64,000 nt of DNA from Streptomyces sp. NBC_00775 (GCF_036347135.1 NZ_CP108938.1:7812001-7876000), one strand, 5' to 3'; positions 1 to 8,643 are shown, numbered from the stretch's first letter. Numbers and translations: made by a program. Notes: a model not told the origin generated them from the sequence alone.

Positions 1-1
1 C

Positions 2-970
2 GCCGTACGCGGAGGCAGCCCCTTCGACTCCGACCCCGGCATCCAGGGCTTCGCGTCGGGTCTCTACACCGACCCCAACTCCTCGACCGCGAACGGCACT
101 TCGGCCGAGCAGAAGGCCCGTCTGCTGCACTACCAGGACCTCATCAAGGTCGGCCTGACCGGCAACCTCGCGAAGTACCACTTCACCGACAGTGACGGCA
201 AGGAGGTCAAGGGCTCCGAGGTCGACTACAACGGCCAGAGCGCCGGATACGCGGACGCGCCGGGTGACGCCCTCGCGTACGCCGACGCACACGACAACGA
301 GTCGCTGTACGACGCGCTCACCTACAAGCTGCCCGCGGCGACCAGCGCGGGCGACCGGGCCCGTATGCAGGTCCTGGCCATGGCGACGGCGACCCTCTCG
401 CAGGGCCCGTCCCTCTCCCAGGCCGGCTCGGACCTGCTGCGCTCCAAGTCCCTCGACCGCAACTCGTACGACAGCGGCGACTGGTTCAACGCCATCCACT
501 GGAACTGCCAGGACGGCAACGGCTTCGGGCGCGGACTGCCGATGGCGGCCGACAACGCCTCCAAGTGGCCCTACGCCACACCGCTGTTGACGTCCGTCAA
601 GGTGGGCTGCGACCAGATCGAGGGCGCCTCGACCGCGTACCAGGACCTGCAGAGGATCCGTACGACCGAGAACGTCTTCTCGCTCTCGACGGCCGACCAG
701 GTGCAGTCGAAGCTCTCCTTCCCGCTGTCCGGGAAGGACGAGACGCCCGGGGTGATCACGATGGAGCTCGGCGATCTCGTCGTCGTCTTCAACGCGACGC
801 CCGACAAGCAGGAGCAGACGGTCGGCGCCCTGGCCGGGACGGCGTACGCGCTGCATCCGGTGCAGGCGTCGGGCGCGGACTCCGTCGTCAAGACCTCCTC
901 CTACGAGGCGGGCTCGGGCACGTTCGCCGTTCCGGGCCGCACGGTGGCGGTGTTCTCCCGGACCTCGTGA
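2..970 (+). CDS. pulA: pullulanase-type alpha-1,6-glucosidase, C-terminal part
   Basis: This is the 3' end of a GH13 pullulanase; the start lies left of the window and 322 residues are visible. Pullulanases cut alpha-1,6 branch points in pullulan, starch or glycogen. The visible part begins at a typical 'RGGSPFDSD' segment. It continues through 'YADAHDNESLYDAL', the conserved GH13 region IV with its HDN motif, and a 'SGDWFNAIHW' stretch usual in this subfamily. It ends in a beta-sandwich-like C-terminal domain of the DUF3372 type. A strong hairpin follows 16 bases after the stop. Whether the full protein is secreted or carries carbohydrate-binding modules cannot be seen here. Confidence 0.9.
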   Translation, partial: AVRGGSPFDSDPGIQGFASGLYTDPNSSTANGTSAEQKARLLHYQDLIKVGLTGNLAKYHFTDSDGKEVKGSEVDYNGQSAGYADAPGDALAYADAHDNESLYDALTYKLPAATSAGDRARMQVLAMATATLSQGPSLSQAGSDLLRSKSLDRNSYDSGDWFNAIHWNCQDGNGFGRGLPMAADNASKWPYATPLLTSVKVGCDQIEGASTAYQDLQRIRTTENVFSLSTADQVQSKLSFPLSGKDETPGVITMELGDLVVVFNATPDKQEQTVGALAGTAYALHPVQASGADSVVKTSSYEAGSGTFAVPGRTVAVFSRTS

Positions 971-985
971 CGGCGCAGTGGTTCG

Positions 986-1023
986 GCGGGGGGCGGGCCG
1001 GGGCGACCCGGTCCGTCCCCCGC
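986..1023 (+). terminator. hairpin terminator after pullulanase gene
   Basis: Two 17-base arms (986-1002 and 1007-1023) pair along their whole length with only two G-U wobbles around a 4-base loop. It lies directly after the pullulanase stop. There is no T-run, as is usual for Streptomyces hairpin terminators. Confidence 0.65.
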
Positions 1024-1076
1024 GTCGCTGGTGCCGCGGTTTAGGGTGATCGCAGACACCTAGAACGGGAGTGCCC

Positions 1077-1436
1077 ATGCCGCAGATCACGGTCGACTAC
1101 TCGGAGTCGCTCGACGTCACCTTCGACCGGCGCGGCTTCGCGCTCGCGCTGCACCCGGTGGTCGTCGAGACGGCGGCGGCGCGCATCGAGGCGTGCAAGA
1201 CGCGGTTCCGGCTGACCGAGGACAACGTGGTGGGAGCGGACGGGGAGGGCCACGCGATCGTGCATGTCACGCTCGCCCTGCTCGCCGGCCGGTCCGACGA
1301 GACGAAGGCCAGGCTCACCGAAGCCGTACTGGAGCTGCTGCGCAAGTACATCGAACCCACCGACGGGGTCGCGACGGTGCACGCGTCCGCCGAGGTGCGC
1401 GACCTCGACCCGTCGTACCGGAAGTACGAGGAGTAG
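1077..1436 (+). CDS. 5-carboxymethyl-2-hydroxymuconate isomerase-like tautomerase
   Basis: A small cytoplasmic protein of 119 residues resembling the HpcD/CHMI branch of the tautomerase superfamily. These enzymes use the amino-terminal proline, exposed after Met removal, as general base for keto-enol isomerisation. The ATG at 1077 gives 'MPQITVDYS' with proline in position 2 and a GGGAG ribosome site about five bases upstream. The in-frame GTG at 1071 would bury the proline and overlap that site, so I chose 1077. No homoprotocatechuate pathway genes are nearby, so the physiological substrate is unknown. Confidence 0.8.
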   Translation: MPQITVDYSESLDVTFDRRGFALALHPVVVETAAARIEACKTRFRLTEDNVVGADGEGHAIVHVTLALLAGRSDETKARLTEAVLELLRKYIEPTDGVATVHASAEVRDLDPSYRKYEE

Positions 1437-1496
1437 AGAAGCAGAGAAGTAGAGAACTAGGGGACCAGGGGAGTGGAGGAGTACCCCCCCGAGGGT

Positions 1497-2198
1497 TTAC
1501 GCCTCCGGTGGCGTCGCCAGTGCGATCAGCCGGACGGCGAGGTCGCTGAACGGCCCGTCGCCCGGCTCGCCCTGGAGCGCCCCGCGCAGCAGCTCGCGCA
1601 TCTCCTCGTCGTACGCGGCGCTGACAGCGGCCAGCGCCGCGAAGTCGTGCACGAGTTGCGCCTCCAGCTCGCCACGCGGAATCCGCCGGCCCTCCAGCCA
1701 GATCAGCGCCGTCGACTCGACGAGCGAGATCCACGAGCGGATCACCAGTTCGAGCCGGGCGGGCGGATTCTCGATCTTCATATGCGACAGCATCTGGACA
1801 TACGCGGCCTGCCGTACCGCGTCGACGAGCGCGTTCGTCTTGGACGAGCCGACCGCGGGGCCGCCGCGCATCAACGCCGAGAAGCCGGGACCGTGGTCGT
1901 CCACGAAGTCGAAGAACCGGCGCATGACGTGCAGGAGCCGTGACCCCAGCGAGCCCTCCTCGGGCACGACGAACCGCCCCGCGAGATCGTCCGACGCGCG
2001 CTGCAACGCCGCCTCGTACAGGCTGAGTTTGCCGGGAAAGTAGTGATAGACCAACGGCCGCGAGATGCCCGCGGCCGCGGCTATCTCGTCGATGGAGACC
2101 TCGTCGGGCGAGCGTCGGCTGAACAGTTCGAGGGCTACGCCGATCAACTGCTGCCGTCGCTCCTCGACACCCATCCTGCGGCGTACCCCGGTTGTCAT
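1497..2198 (-). CDS. TetR-family transcriptional regulator
   Basis: A 233-residue repressor of the TetR type. The N-terminal helix-turn-helix covers about residues 15-60 ('VSIDEIAAAAGISRPLVYHYFPGK' region); the rest is the helical ligand-binding and dimerisation domain. The ATG at 2198 has AAGGTG upstream. It is the last gene of a leftward series with the flavin/2Fe-2S reductase (56-base gap) and the predicted diiron protein. It probably controls that operon through the palindrome at 4220-4237; this is inferred from position and from the habits of the family. Confidence 0.9.
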   Translation of the reverse strand: MTTGVRRRMGVEERRQQLIGVALELFSRRSPDEVSIDEIAAAAGISRPLVYHYFPGKLSLYEAALQRASDDLAGRFVVPEEGSLGSRLLHVMRRFFDFVDDHGPGFSALMRGGPAVGSSKTNALVDAVRQAAYVQMLSHMKIENPPARLELVIRSWISLVESTALIWLEGRRIPRGELEAQLVHDFAALAAVSAAYDEEMRELLRGALQGEPGDGPFSDLAVRLIALATPPEA

Positions 2199-2254
2199 GC
2201 GAACACCTTACCGATTGGATCCGGCCCGGAACGGGCCGGTCCGCCTGCGGTCGT

Positions 2255-3304
2255 TCACATGTCCAACACGATTCTCTCACCGCGCGTCCGCGATACACAG
2301 ATCAGCATCGAGTCGCCACGCTCCGTATCCGTCAGCAGTTCGTCCCGGTGCTCGATCTCCCCTTCCAGGACCCGCTGTTGGCAGGTTCCGCAGAACCCCT
2401 GCTCGCAGGAGTACAGGGTGTCGGGCAGTTCCGCGCGCACGGCGGCGAGGACGGTGGAGTCGGCGGCGACGGTCACCGTACGTCCGCTGCGGCGCAGTTC
2501 GACCTCGAAGGAGCCGTTGCCCTCGCTCGACGTGTGCGCGGCGAACCGCTCCAGGTGGAGCGTCGCCCCGTCCGGCATGCGGGCCTCGACCGCCTCCATC
2601 AGCCCCCCCGGACCGCAGCAGTAGACCGCCGTGCCCTCGGGCAGGTCCGCCAGCAGTGCGTCGAGGTCCGGCCGCCCGTCCTCGTCCTCGGCGACGACGG
2701 TGACATGGCCGCCCCGCAGCTTCTCGATCTCCTCCAGGAACGGCATCGAGGCGCGCGTCCGTCCGCCGTACAGCAGCCGCCAGTCGGCGCGGTCCTGGAC
2801 CGCCCGCAGCATCGGCAGGACCGGGGTGATCCCGATGCCGCCCACGACGAAGACGTACGCGGGTGCCGGCGCGAGGGCGAACCGGTTGCGCGGTCCGCGC
2901 ACCTCGACCTCCATGCCCTCCCGGAGCCGCTCGTGCACCTCGCGCGACCCGCCCCGCCCGTCCTCGACCAGCCGTGTCGCGACGGTGTACGACGAGGTGT
3001 CCTCCGGGTCCCCGCAGAGCGAGTACTGCCGTACGAGCCCCGACGGCAGCACGAGATCGAGGTGGGCGCCGGGCTCCCAGCGCGGCAACTCGATTCCCTC
3101 CAGGCGCAGTTGTACGACGCCGTCGGCGACCCGCTCATGCCGGGCGACCCGCAGCCGCAGCGCCCGGGAGCGCGGCCGGCCGGAGACCGGCTCCTCCAGG
3201 GCGGGCAGCGGCCACAGCGGCGAGGCCTCGATGCGGCGGCGCATCGCACGCTTGACGAGCAGGGCCGCACCGGCGACGGCGACGACGGTCCGCAGCCGGG
3301 GCAT
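2255..3304 (-). CDS. flavin/2Fe-2S oxidoreductase (oxygenase reductase component)
   Basis: A 349-residue electron-transfer protein of the ferredoxin-NADP reductase superfamily with the domain order of phthalate dioxygenase or vanillate demethylase reductases. It has a flavin-binding beta-barrel ('RQYSLCGDP'), a nicotinamide-binding Rossmann part ('GGIGITP') and a C-terminal plant-type 2Fe-2S domain with cysteines in 'CEQGFCGTC' and 'MLICVS'. An N-terminal hydrophobic stretch ('TVVAVAGAALLV') may tether it to the membrane. Its ATG overlaps the stop of the upstream gene by one base (TGATG), so the two are translationally coupled. It probably delivers NAD(P)H electrons to that upstream protein. 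Confidence 0.88.
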   Translation of the reverse strand: MPRLRTVVAVAGAALLVKRAMRRRIEASPLWPLPALEEPVSGRPRSRALRLRVARHERVADGVVQLRLEGIELPRWEPGAHLDLVLPSGLVRQYSLCGDPEDTSSYTVATRLVEDGRGGSREVHERLREGMEVEVRGPRNRFALAPAPAYVFVVGGIGITPVLPMLRAVQDRADWRLLYGGRTRASMPFLEEIEKLRGGHVTVVAEDEDGRPDLDALLADLPEGTAVYCCGPGGLMEAVEARMPDGATLHLERFAAHTSSEGNGSFEVELRRSGRTVTVAADSTVLAAVRAELPDTLYSCEQGFCGTCQQRVLEGEIEHRDELLTDTERGDSMLICVSRTRGERIVLDM

Positions 3305-4218
3305 CACACGGCCCCCTTCTCCGCGGCGGAAGCCGCCGTCGCGGCCGGGGAGGAGGCGAGATAGGCGACGGCCTGCTCGGTGGAGCCCTCCTGGGAGGGG
3401 TGATAGCCGCGGCTGAGATAGCGGGGGATGGACTTGAGCATGTCCGGCGTCGACGGCAGCACGCCCCGCTTCCCGCTCACATAGAAGTCCTTGAAGCTCG
3501 CCCTGCCCGCCGCGAGGGTCGGATCGTTCTCCATGAAGAACCGTGCCCCGCGCTGCCACAGGAAGACGAGCGCGGTGAACGCGGTCGCCCAGGTCCGCGC
3601 GCGCCGCCGGTAGCTCCCGTCGACATGCATGAACAGCTCGAACGCCACGGACCGGTGCTCGACCTCCTCCGCGCCGTGCCAGCGCAGCAGGTCCAGCATG
3701 GTCGGATCGGCGCCACGCCGGTCCAACTCCTGCGCGTTCAGCACCCAGTTGCCGAGGAAGGCGGTGTAGTGCTCGATCGCCGCGATGATCGCGACCCGCT
3801 CCATCAGCCACCACTTGCGGGCCTTGCCCGGCGGCAGCGTGCGGTCGCCGAGCAGCTTCTCGAAGAGCCAGTCGACCTGGGCGGTGTACGGCGTCGGGTC
3901 GAGCCCCAGCTCCTTGAGATGCGGCAGCACCTCGTCGTGCGCCTGCGAGTGCATCGCCTCCTGCCCGATGAACCCGATGACGTCCTCGCGCAGCCGGTCG
4001 TCCCGGATGTGGGGCAGCACCTGCTTGTACACATGCACGAACCAGCGCTCACCGGCCGGCAGCAGCAGATGCAGCACGTTGATGGTGTGCGTGGCGAACG
4101 GATCGCCCGGCACCCAGTGCAGCGGTGTGTCCTCCCAGGAGAACGACACCTTCCGCGCCTTGAGCGGTATCCGCTCGGTTTCGACGGGCCGGGGCAGCCG
4201 GGTCTGCTTGTTAGACAT
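3304..4218 (-). CDS. PF10118-type predicted metal-dependent hydrolase, possible diiron oxygenase
   Basis: A 304-residue protein of the family annotated 'predicted metal-dependent hydrolase' (PF10118). Ferritin-like metal ligands are visible: 'GERW' about residue 56, 'GQEAMHSQAH' near 90, 'AAIEHYTAF' near 145 and 'GAEEVEHRSVAFE' near 185. This E...ExxH...E...ExxH spacing is that of carboxylate-bridged diiron four-helix proteins. Its coupling to a flavin/2Fe-2S reductase suggests an oxygenase or desaturase rather than a hydrolase; that is inference. The ATG at 4218 has no strong ribosome site and sits next to a candidate operator. A C-terminal Ala-rich tail is probably disordered. Confidence 0.82.
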   Translation of the reverse strand: MSNKQTRLPRPVETERIPLKARKVSFSWEDTPLHWVPGDPFATHTINVLHLLLPAGERWFVHVYKQVLPHIRDDRLREDVIGFIGQEAMHSQAHDEVLPHLKELGLDPTPYTAQVDWLFEKLLGDRTLPPGKARKWWLMERVAIIAAIEHYTAFLGNWVLNAQELDRRGADPTMLDLLRWHGAEEVEHRSVAFELFMHVDGSYRRRARTWATAFTALVFLWQRGARFFMENDPTLAAGRASFKDFYVSGKRGVLPSTPDMLKSIPRYLSRGYHPSQEGSTEQAVAYLASSPAATAASAAEKGAV

Positions 4219-4219
4219 G

Positions 4220-4237
4220 CCGTCAATGTACTGACGG
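4220..4237. promoter_or_regulatory. candidate TetR operator at the diiron-protein promoter
   Basis: A perfect interrupted palindrome, CCGTCA-ATGTAC-TGACGG, ends two bases upstream of the start codon of the diiron-protein gene. Size and placement fit a TetR-type operator, and the operon ends in a tetR gene. Binding is inferred. Confidence 0.5.
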
Positions 4238-4267
4238 GTAAGTCCGTGGGGAACCCTCGTGCAGCAA

Positions 4268-4342
4268 CGGACTCATGGGTCTCGTACGGAGCCGGACTCA
4301 TGGATCTCGTACAGAGACGGACTCATGGATTCCGTACAACCA
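4268..4342. repeat. three tandem 25-base repeats in a divergent promoter region
   Basis: Three head-to-tail copies of 25 bases begin at 4268, 4293 and 4318. Each starts CGGACTCATGG and carries (C)TCGTAC or TCCGTAC further on. A degenerate fourth copy may precede them at 4243-4267. They lie between the divergent diiron-protein and FG-GAP genes. The unit is not a multiple of three, so it is not coding. Confidence 0.8.
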
Positions 4343-4404
4343 AAGCCATGGCACACGGGTCACTTACGCGCCAACCCGCACGAACTGCAACAGGAGACTC
4401 TGCC

Positions 4405-5916
4405 GTGCACCTGCCCCTCAGACGTGTCCTCGCCTGCGCCGCAACGGCGGCCCTGGCCATAGGCGGCCTCGCGGCGACCGCCGGCCACGCCGCCACGGCG
4501 GCCCCGGCCAAGCGGCTCGTGGACGACTTCAACGGCGACGGCTACGGCGACGTGGTCCTCGACCTGCGCCTGTACTCCACGTCCACACTCAACAAGAGCG
4601 GCGCCGTGACGGTGCTCTACGGCTCGGCGAGCGGCCTCAGCAGCACGCACCGCAAGCTGATCACCGAGAGCACCGCCGGGGTGCCCGGCACCGCCGAGTC
4701 CACCGACTGGTTCGGCACGGCCACCACGACCGGCGACTTCGACGGCGACGGCTACGCCGACCTGGCGGTCTCGGCCCCCGGCGAGGACTACACCGCCGGC
4801 GGCACCTCCTGGAAGGACGCCGGCCAGGTCAAGCTGATCTGGGGCGGCCCGAACGGCCTGACCTTCCACGGCGCCACGACCGTCAAGCTCGGCACCCCCG
4901 CGGTCCAGGGCCTGCTGGCCGGCAACGACCTCGCGTCCGGCGACTTCAACGGCGACGGCAAGCGCGACCTGGCCGTCGGCAACGGCCGCGGCGGCGAGGC
5001 CGGATCGGTGCTCCTCGGCCCGATCGACCGCACCGGCACGCCCGCGTCCCGCAAGCCGCTGGGCGTGGACACCGGCGAGCCCTCCTACGCCGACACCATG
5101 CTGGCGACTGGCGATGTGACCGGCGACGGCGTCACCGACCTGCTGGTGTCGTGGGACACCGGGACGCTGGACCCGACGAACAAGATCCATGTGCTGCGCG
5201 GCGGCGCCGCCGGCTTCACGGACGCCGGGTACCTCAAGGACTCCGCCGGCAACCCGCTCAACCACCGGCAGAGCGAGCGCCTGGCCGTCGGCGACCTGGA
5301 CCGCGACGGCCACGACGACGTGGTCGTCCCGCAGCCCTTCGCCCTGGACCACAAGGGCGAGTTCCTCGTCGTCTACGGCGGGACCAATGGCCAGGACCCG
5401 AACCGTAAGCCGGTCCACTTCAGCCAGGACACACCCGGCGTGCCCGACACCAACTCCGACGTCGGATCCGACCACTTCGGCAAGCAGGTCACCGTCGGGG
5501 ACGTCGACGCGGACGGCTACCCGGACGTGATCGCGACCAGCCCCGACGAGAACCACAGCAACCTGGCCGACCCCGGCAAGGTGACCGTCCTGCGCGGCGG
5601 CCCCGGCGGCCTGACCGGAAGCGGTGCCACCGCGTTCACCCAGAACACGCCCGGGGTGCCGGGCGAGGCCATCCGGTACGGCGGCTTCGGCACGAGCGCC
5701 AAGGCCACCGACGTCAACGGCGACGGTCGCGCCGACGCGCTGATCGGCGTGTTCACCGTCCACCCCGGAGGCGCGGACGGCTACACCGGCGGTCTGTGGG
5801 TGCTCCCCGGCAGCGCCACGGGCACCACGGCCACGGGCTCCAAGGCCTTCCCGCCGACCAGCCTCGGCTTCGCGGACACCAGCACGTTCGAGGTGGGCGC
5901 GTCCTTCAACCGCTGA
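4405..5916 (+). CDS. secreted FG-GAP repeat protein, seven-bladed integrin-like propeller
   Basis: A 503-residue exported protein. The GTG at 4405 has AGGAG about ten bases upstream and gives a signal peptide ('RRVLACAATAALAIGGLAAT') with cleavage near 'GHAATA'. The mature part holds seven Asp-rich calcium-loop motifs: DFNGDGYGD, DFDGDGYAD, DFNGDGKRD, DVTGDGVTD, DLDRDGHDD, DVDADGYPD and DVNGDGRAD. Seven FG-GAP units make one complete integrin-alpha-type beta-propeller. Such Streptomyces proteins are secreted or wall-associated; the ligand is unknown. In-frame codons upstream of 4405 run through non-coding repeats and are not part of the gene. Confidence 0.85.
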   Translation: MHLPLRRVLACAATAALAIGGLAATAGHAATAAPAKRLVDDFNGDGYGDVVLDLRLYSTSTLNKSGAVTVLYGSASGLSSTHRKLITESTAGVPGTAESTDWFGTATTTGDFDGDGYADLAVSAPGEDYTAGGTSWKDAGQVKLIWGGPNGLTFHGATTVKLGTPAVQGLLAGNDLASGDFNGDGKRDLAVGNGRGGEAGSVLLGPIDRTGTPASRKPLGVDTGEPSYADTMLATGDVTGDGVTDLLVSWDTGTLDPTNKIHVLRGGAAGFTDAGYLKDSAGNPLNHRQSERLAVGDLDRDGHDDVVVPQPFALDHKGEFLVVYGGTNGQDPNRKPVHFSQDTPGVPDTNSDVGSDHFGKQVTVGDVDADGYPDVIATSPDENHSNLADPGKVTVLRGGPGGLTGSGATAFTQNTPGVPGEAIRYGGFGTSAKATDVNGDGRADALIGVFTVHPGGADGYTGGLWVLPGSATGTTATGSKAFPPTSLGFADTSTFEVGASFNR

Positions 5917-5984
5917 CGAACAGCTGGGCCTGAAGGCCGCGAGGCCCGCCCTCCGGGCGGACGACGGGAATGTGACGACAGGAC

Positions 5985-7919
5985 CTAGCGCAGTCCGCTG
6001 ATCTGCCTGCCGTCGCTCAGCGTCCCCTTCAGGCCCGCCTGTGCGCCCTGCTCGGCCCGTGCGGTCAGCAGGTTGCTCTGCGAGGCACCGCTCACTCCGC
6101 CTGTCGCCCGGATCGACTCGGTGTCCTGGCTGCCCGCCGCCAGCAGGTACCAGGACCCCGCCGCCGACTTCCACAGCACCCCGGCCAGCACATGCGGGTC
6201 GCGGGAGCCGCACGCCGGGGAGTTCTCGGCCTTCGCCGCGACCGCCCCGTACGTGCCGCCCGGGGTGCGGAACTGGGCGAGCACGCGGGTGCCGCCGCCC
6301 CGCCAGGTGTCGGCGCGGGTGCACACCCAGGCCGCGTTGCCGCTCGCGTCGGGCAGCGGCTGCTGGGCGAACTGCCAGGCGTTCACCGACCGCACACCCT
6401 GGGAGCGCACGGCGGCGAGGGAGCAGGCGAACGGCGACCAGGTCCGCAGGGCCTGCGCGCCGGACGCCTCGTGGGGCGCCGAGGGGCGGCCCGCGGTGAG
6501 GTGCGCCGGGGCCAGCTCGCCGAGGTCGGTCATCAGGCGGGTGCCCGAGTCGTCCTTCAGCTGGAGCACGTTCCACGACGTGCAGCTGCCGGCCTGCGTG
6601 GCCGGGCTGGCCAGCGGGGAGGTGACGCCGTCGGCCGAGAGGGTGAGGTCCATCGCGCCGGACGACGGCTTCATCAGGTCCCGCTCGGCGGCCTTCGTCA
6701 CCCAGGGGGCCGTCAGATACCGCACGTTGCTGTCGGCCCGGCCCACGACCACCGCCTCCGCCTCGGCGCCGCCCGCCCCGTCGACGCGCGCGAAGTCGAG
6801 GGCCGCCCCGCTCGTGCCGTCCTTCGCCTCCGCGTACCGGGCGATGCGCAGACCGTCGTAGAGGAGCACCACGCGCGCCTGGTCGACCTCGCCCGCGTAC
6901 AGCAGCTGCGGCGGTCCGGCCGGGGCGCCCGACGGGGTGCCGGGCGTCGCCGAGACCTGCACGGACTCGCCGGGCCGCGCCCATACGGCGAGCGCGCGCC
7001 GCAGCAGTGCGGTGTCGTGGACGAGGCTGCCGCGCGCGGGCCACACGGAGAAGTCGGTGCGTGCGGACGACTCCCAGGCCGTCGCCGCCACCCTGGTCAA
7101 CTTGCCCGGATCCAGGGCGGCTTCGGCCGCCGGGTTCTGCGCGTACGAGGGTGCCGCGGCGCCGTCGGGGCCCCATCCGTCGCCGGGCAGACCGAGCAGC
7201 GCACCGCACACGGCCACGGCCGCGGTGGCGGCGAGCGCTGCCTTCATGTGCTGCCTGCGCCGCATGAGGTCGGTGGGCCGGGCGTGCAGCGAACACGGGT
7301 CGAACTCGGGGGAGTCGAGCAGGGCGTCCTGGGCCTCGACGCCACCGGCCTCCGCGAGCGCCGCGGCCGCGTCCTCGGCCCCCGCCGCCGTCAGCACCTT
7401 CCGTACGTTCGTGTCGGAGAGCTTCTCCAGACCGCGCAGCACATACGCGGCACGGGCGGGACCGGAGAGCGCCGACAGCCGCTGGTCCAGGGCGAGTTCG
7501 TCGGCGCCGCCCGAGCGCGGGAAGAGCCTGAGCCCCCACACCTGGGGCAGCAGCGGCGGCAGCTGGGACCGCTTGGGCCACGCCTTGCGTCGCAGCGGCA
7601 GGCCCGCCTCCAGGGCCGTACGCACCACTTGGAGGCGTACGAAGGCGTAGCCCGGGTCGCCGTCCCGGCCGCCGCCGGTCTGCTGGGCCGGGATGACCGA
7701 CGCGTCACCCGACGTACGGCCCCGGGGCAGTGCGCGCTGGGTGAGCGCGTGCGCGGTCAGCACCCGCCGGTTGCGGCCGAGGCTCGGCGGCAGCACCAGA
7801 TAGGCGAGCCGGACGAGTCGCGGATAGTGCTCGACGAGCGCGGCCTCCGCCTGCTCGACATCGACGACCGGTCCGGAGGAGGCGGGTGCGGGGCGCGGGG
7901 CGACATCCTGTGACTGCAC
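5985..7919 (-). CDS. membrane protein with sigma-factor-like cytoplasmic region
   Basis: About 644 residues, one predicted membrane span ('AALAATAAVAVCGALLGLPG', about residue 229-247 counted from the TTG at 7928) and a large extracytoplasmic domain that I do not recognise. Before the span, 'VEHYPRLVRLAYLVLPP' resembles the start of ECF sigma region 2. 'LSALSGPARAAYVLRGLEKL' followed by 'VRKVLTAAG' resembles sigma region 4. The regions are too degenerate to claim sigma activity. The start is uncertain: GTG 7919 or TTG 7928, neither with a ribosome site, so the mRNA may be leaderless. It is divergent from a lipoprotein gene. Confidence 0.65.
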   Translation of the reverse strand: MQSQDVAPRPAPASSGPVVDVEQAEAALVEHYPRLVRLAYLVLPPSLGRNRRVLTAHALTQRALPRGRTSGDASVIPAQQTGGGRDGDPGYAFVRLQVVRTALEAGLPLRRKAWPKRSQLPPLLPQVWGLRLFPRSGGADELALDQRLSALSGPARAAYVLRGLEKLSDTNVRKVLTAAGAEDAAAALAEAGGVEAQDALLDSPEFDPCSLHARPTDLMRRRQHMKAALAATAAVAVCGALLGLPGDGWGPDGAAAPSYAQNPAAEAALDPGKLTRVAATAWESSARTDFSVWPARGSLVHDTALLRRALAVWARPGESVQVSATPGTPSGAPAGPPQLLYAGEVDQARVVLLYDGLRIARYAEAKDGTSGAALDFARVDGAGGAEAEAVVVGRADSNVRYLTAPWVTKAAERDLMKPSSGAMDLTLSADGVTSPLASPATQAGSCTSWNVLQLKDDSGTRLMTDLGELAPAHLTAGRPSAPHEASGAQALRTWSPFACSLAAVRSQGVRSVNAWQFAQQPLPDASGNAAWVCTRADTWRGGGTRVLAQFRTPGGTYGAVAAKAENSPACGSRDPHVLAGVLWKSAAGSWYLLAAGSQDTESIRATGGVSGASQSNLLTARAEQGAQAGLKGTLSDGRQISGLR

Positions 7920-7965
7920 GTTCAGCAAAACGAGCGAATCTTTGGATGGTCACGTTGGGGACCGG

Positions 7966-7998
7966 GGGCCCGGAGGGGGCGTATCCGCCTCCGGGCCC
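7966..7998. other. hairpin upstream of the sigma-like membrane protein gene
   Basis: Arms GGGCCCGGAGG (7966-7976) and CCTCCGGGCCC (7988-7998) are perfect complements separated by 11 bases. It lies in the 259-base gap between divergent genes, about 45 bases from the membrane-protein start, so it could be a leader structure or an operator. I see nothing else definite in this gap. Confidence 0.45.
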
Positions 7999-8178
7999 AG
8001 CGCTGGTCGAGTGAGGTTCGCCATCGACCGCTGTAGCTGTCGGCGGGCAGCTCGGCGGCGAGCGCGTCGATGTGGAACAGGGATCGATTGAGCGCGGGGC
8101 GCCCGGGAGCCGTATCGAAGGCAGAGCCCTCGCCGGGGCTCTCATCGGCGTGAGCGCCGACAGGTACCGGAGGAACGT

Positions 8179-8643
8179 ATGAGGTTGACACGCGAGAAGC
8201 TTCTGGCCGGGGCGGCCGTGGCCCTGCTGATGCTCACCGGCTGCGGCGGCGGATCGGGCGACAAGGCGGCCACGACCGAGGACACGGTCCCCGCCACGGC
8301 GACCGGCAGCCTGGAGGACCTGGCGGCCGAGGTGAAGTGCACGCCGGACATCCAGACGGACGCCGACGAGATCCGCCAGGGCGTCTGCAAGATCAGTGAC
8401 GGCAAGTTCATCCTGGCGACCTTCGCCACCGACCGCGGCCAGCGCGAGTGGCTCAACGGCGCCAAGGACTACGGCGGTTCGTACCTCGTCGGCGCCAAGT
8501 GGGTCGCGGTGGGAGACCAGAAGGTGGTCACGACGCTGCGCGGCCAGCTCGGCGGGACCGTGGAGGAGGGGGCCTCGCACCACTCGGGGAGTAGCGGTGG
8601 TGGGGGTACCGAGACCGCGCACTCCGGTCACCAGAGCGGCTGA
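8179..8643 (+). CDS. small lipoprotein of unknown function
   Basis: A 154-residue exported lipoprotein. Signal peptide 'LLAGAAVALLMLTGC' ends in a clear lipobox (LTGC); the cysteine would be lipidated and the protein anchored outside the membrane. GGAGGAA just upstream supports the ATG at 8179. The mature domain has two cysteines ('VKCTPD', 'GVCKISDG') likely to form a disulfide. It ends in a Gly/Ser/His-rich tail containing 'HHSGSSGGGG'. I do not recognise a domain with known function. Confidence 0.8.
   Translation: MRLTREKLLAGAAVALLMLTGCGGGSGDKAATTEDTVPATATGSLEDLAAEVKCTPDIQTDADEIRQGVCKISDGKFILATFATDRGQREWLNGAKDYGGSYLVGAKWVAVGDQKVVTTLRGQLGGTVEEGASHHSGSSGGGGTETAHSGHQSG

Noticed and set aside
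3400..4404. Long plus-strand frame continuous with the FG-GAP protein (would give 838 residues)
   Set aside because: It is antisense to the diiron-protein gene and runs through the 25-base repeats. The signal peptide and ribosome site place the start at 4405.
4360..7581. 1073-residue minus-strand open frame
   Set aside because: Arg/Ala/Gly-rich shadow antisense to the FG-GAP gene and out of frame with the sigma-like gene; no recognisable domain.
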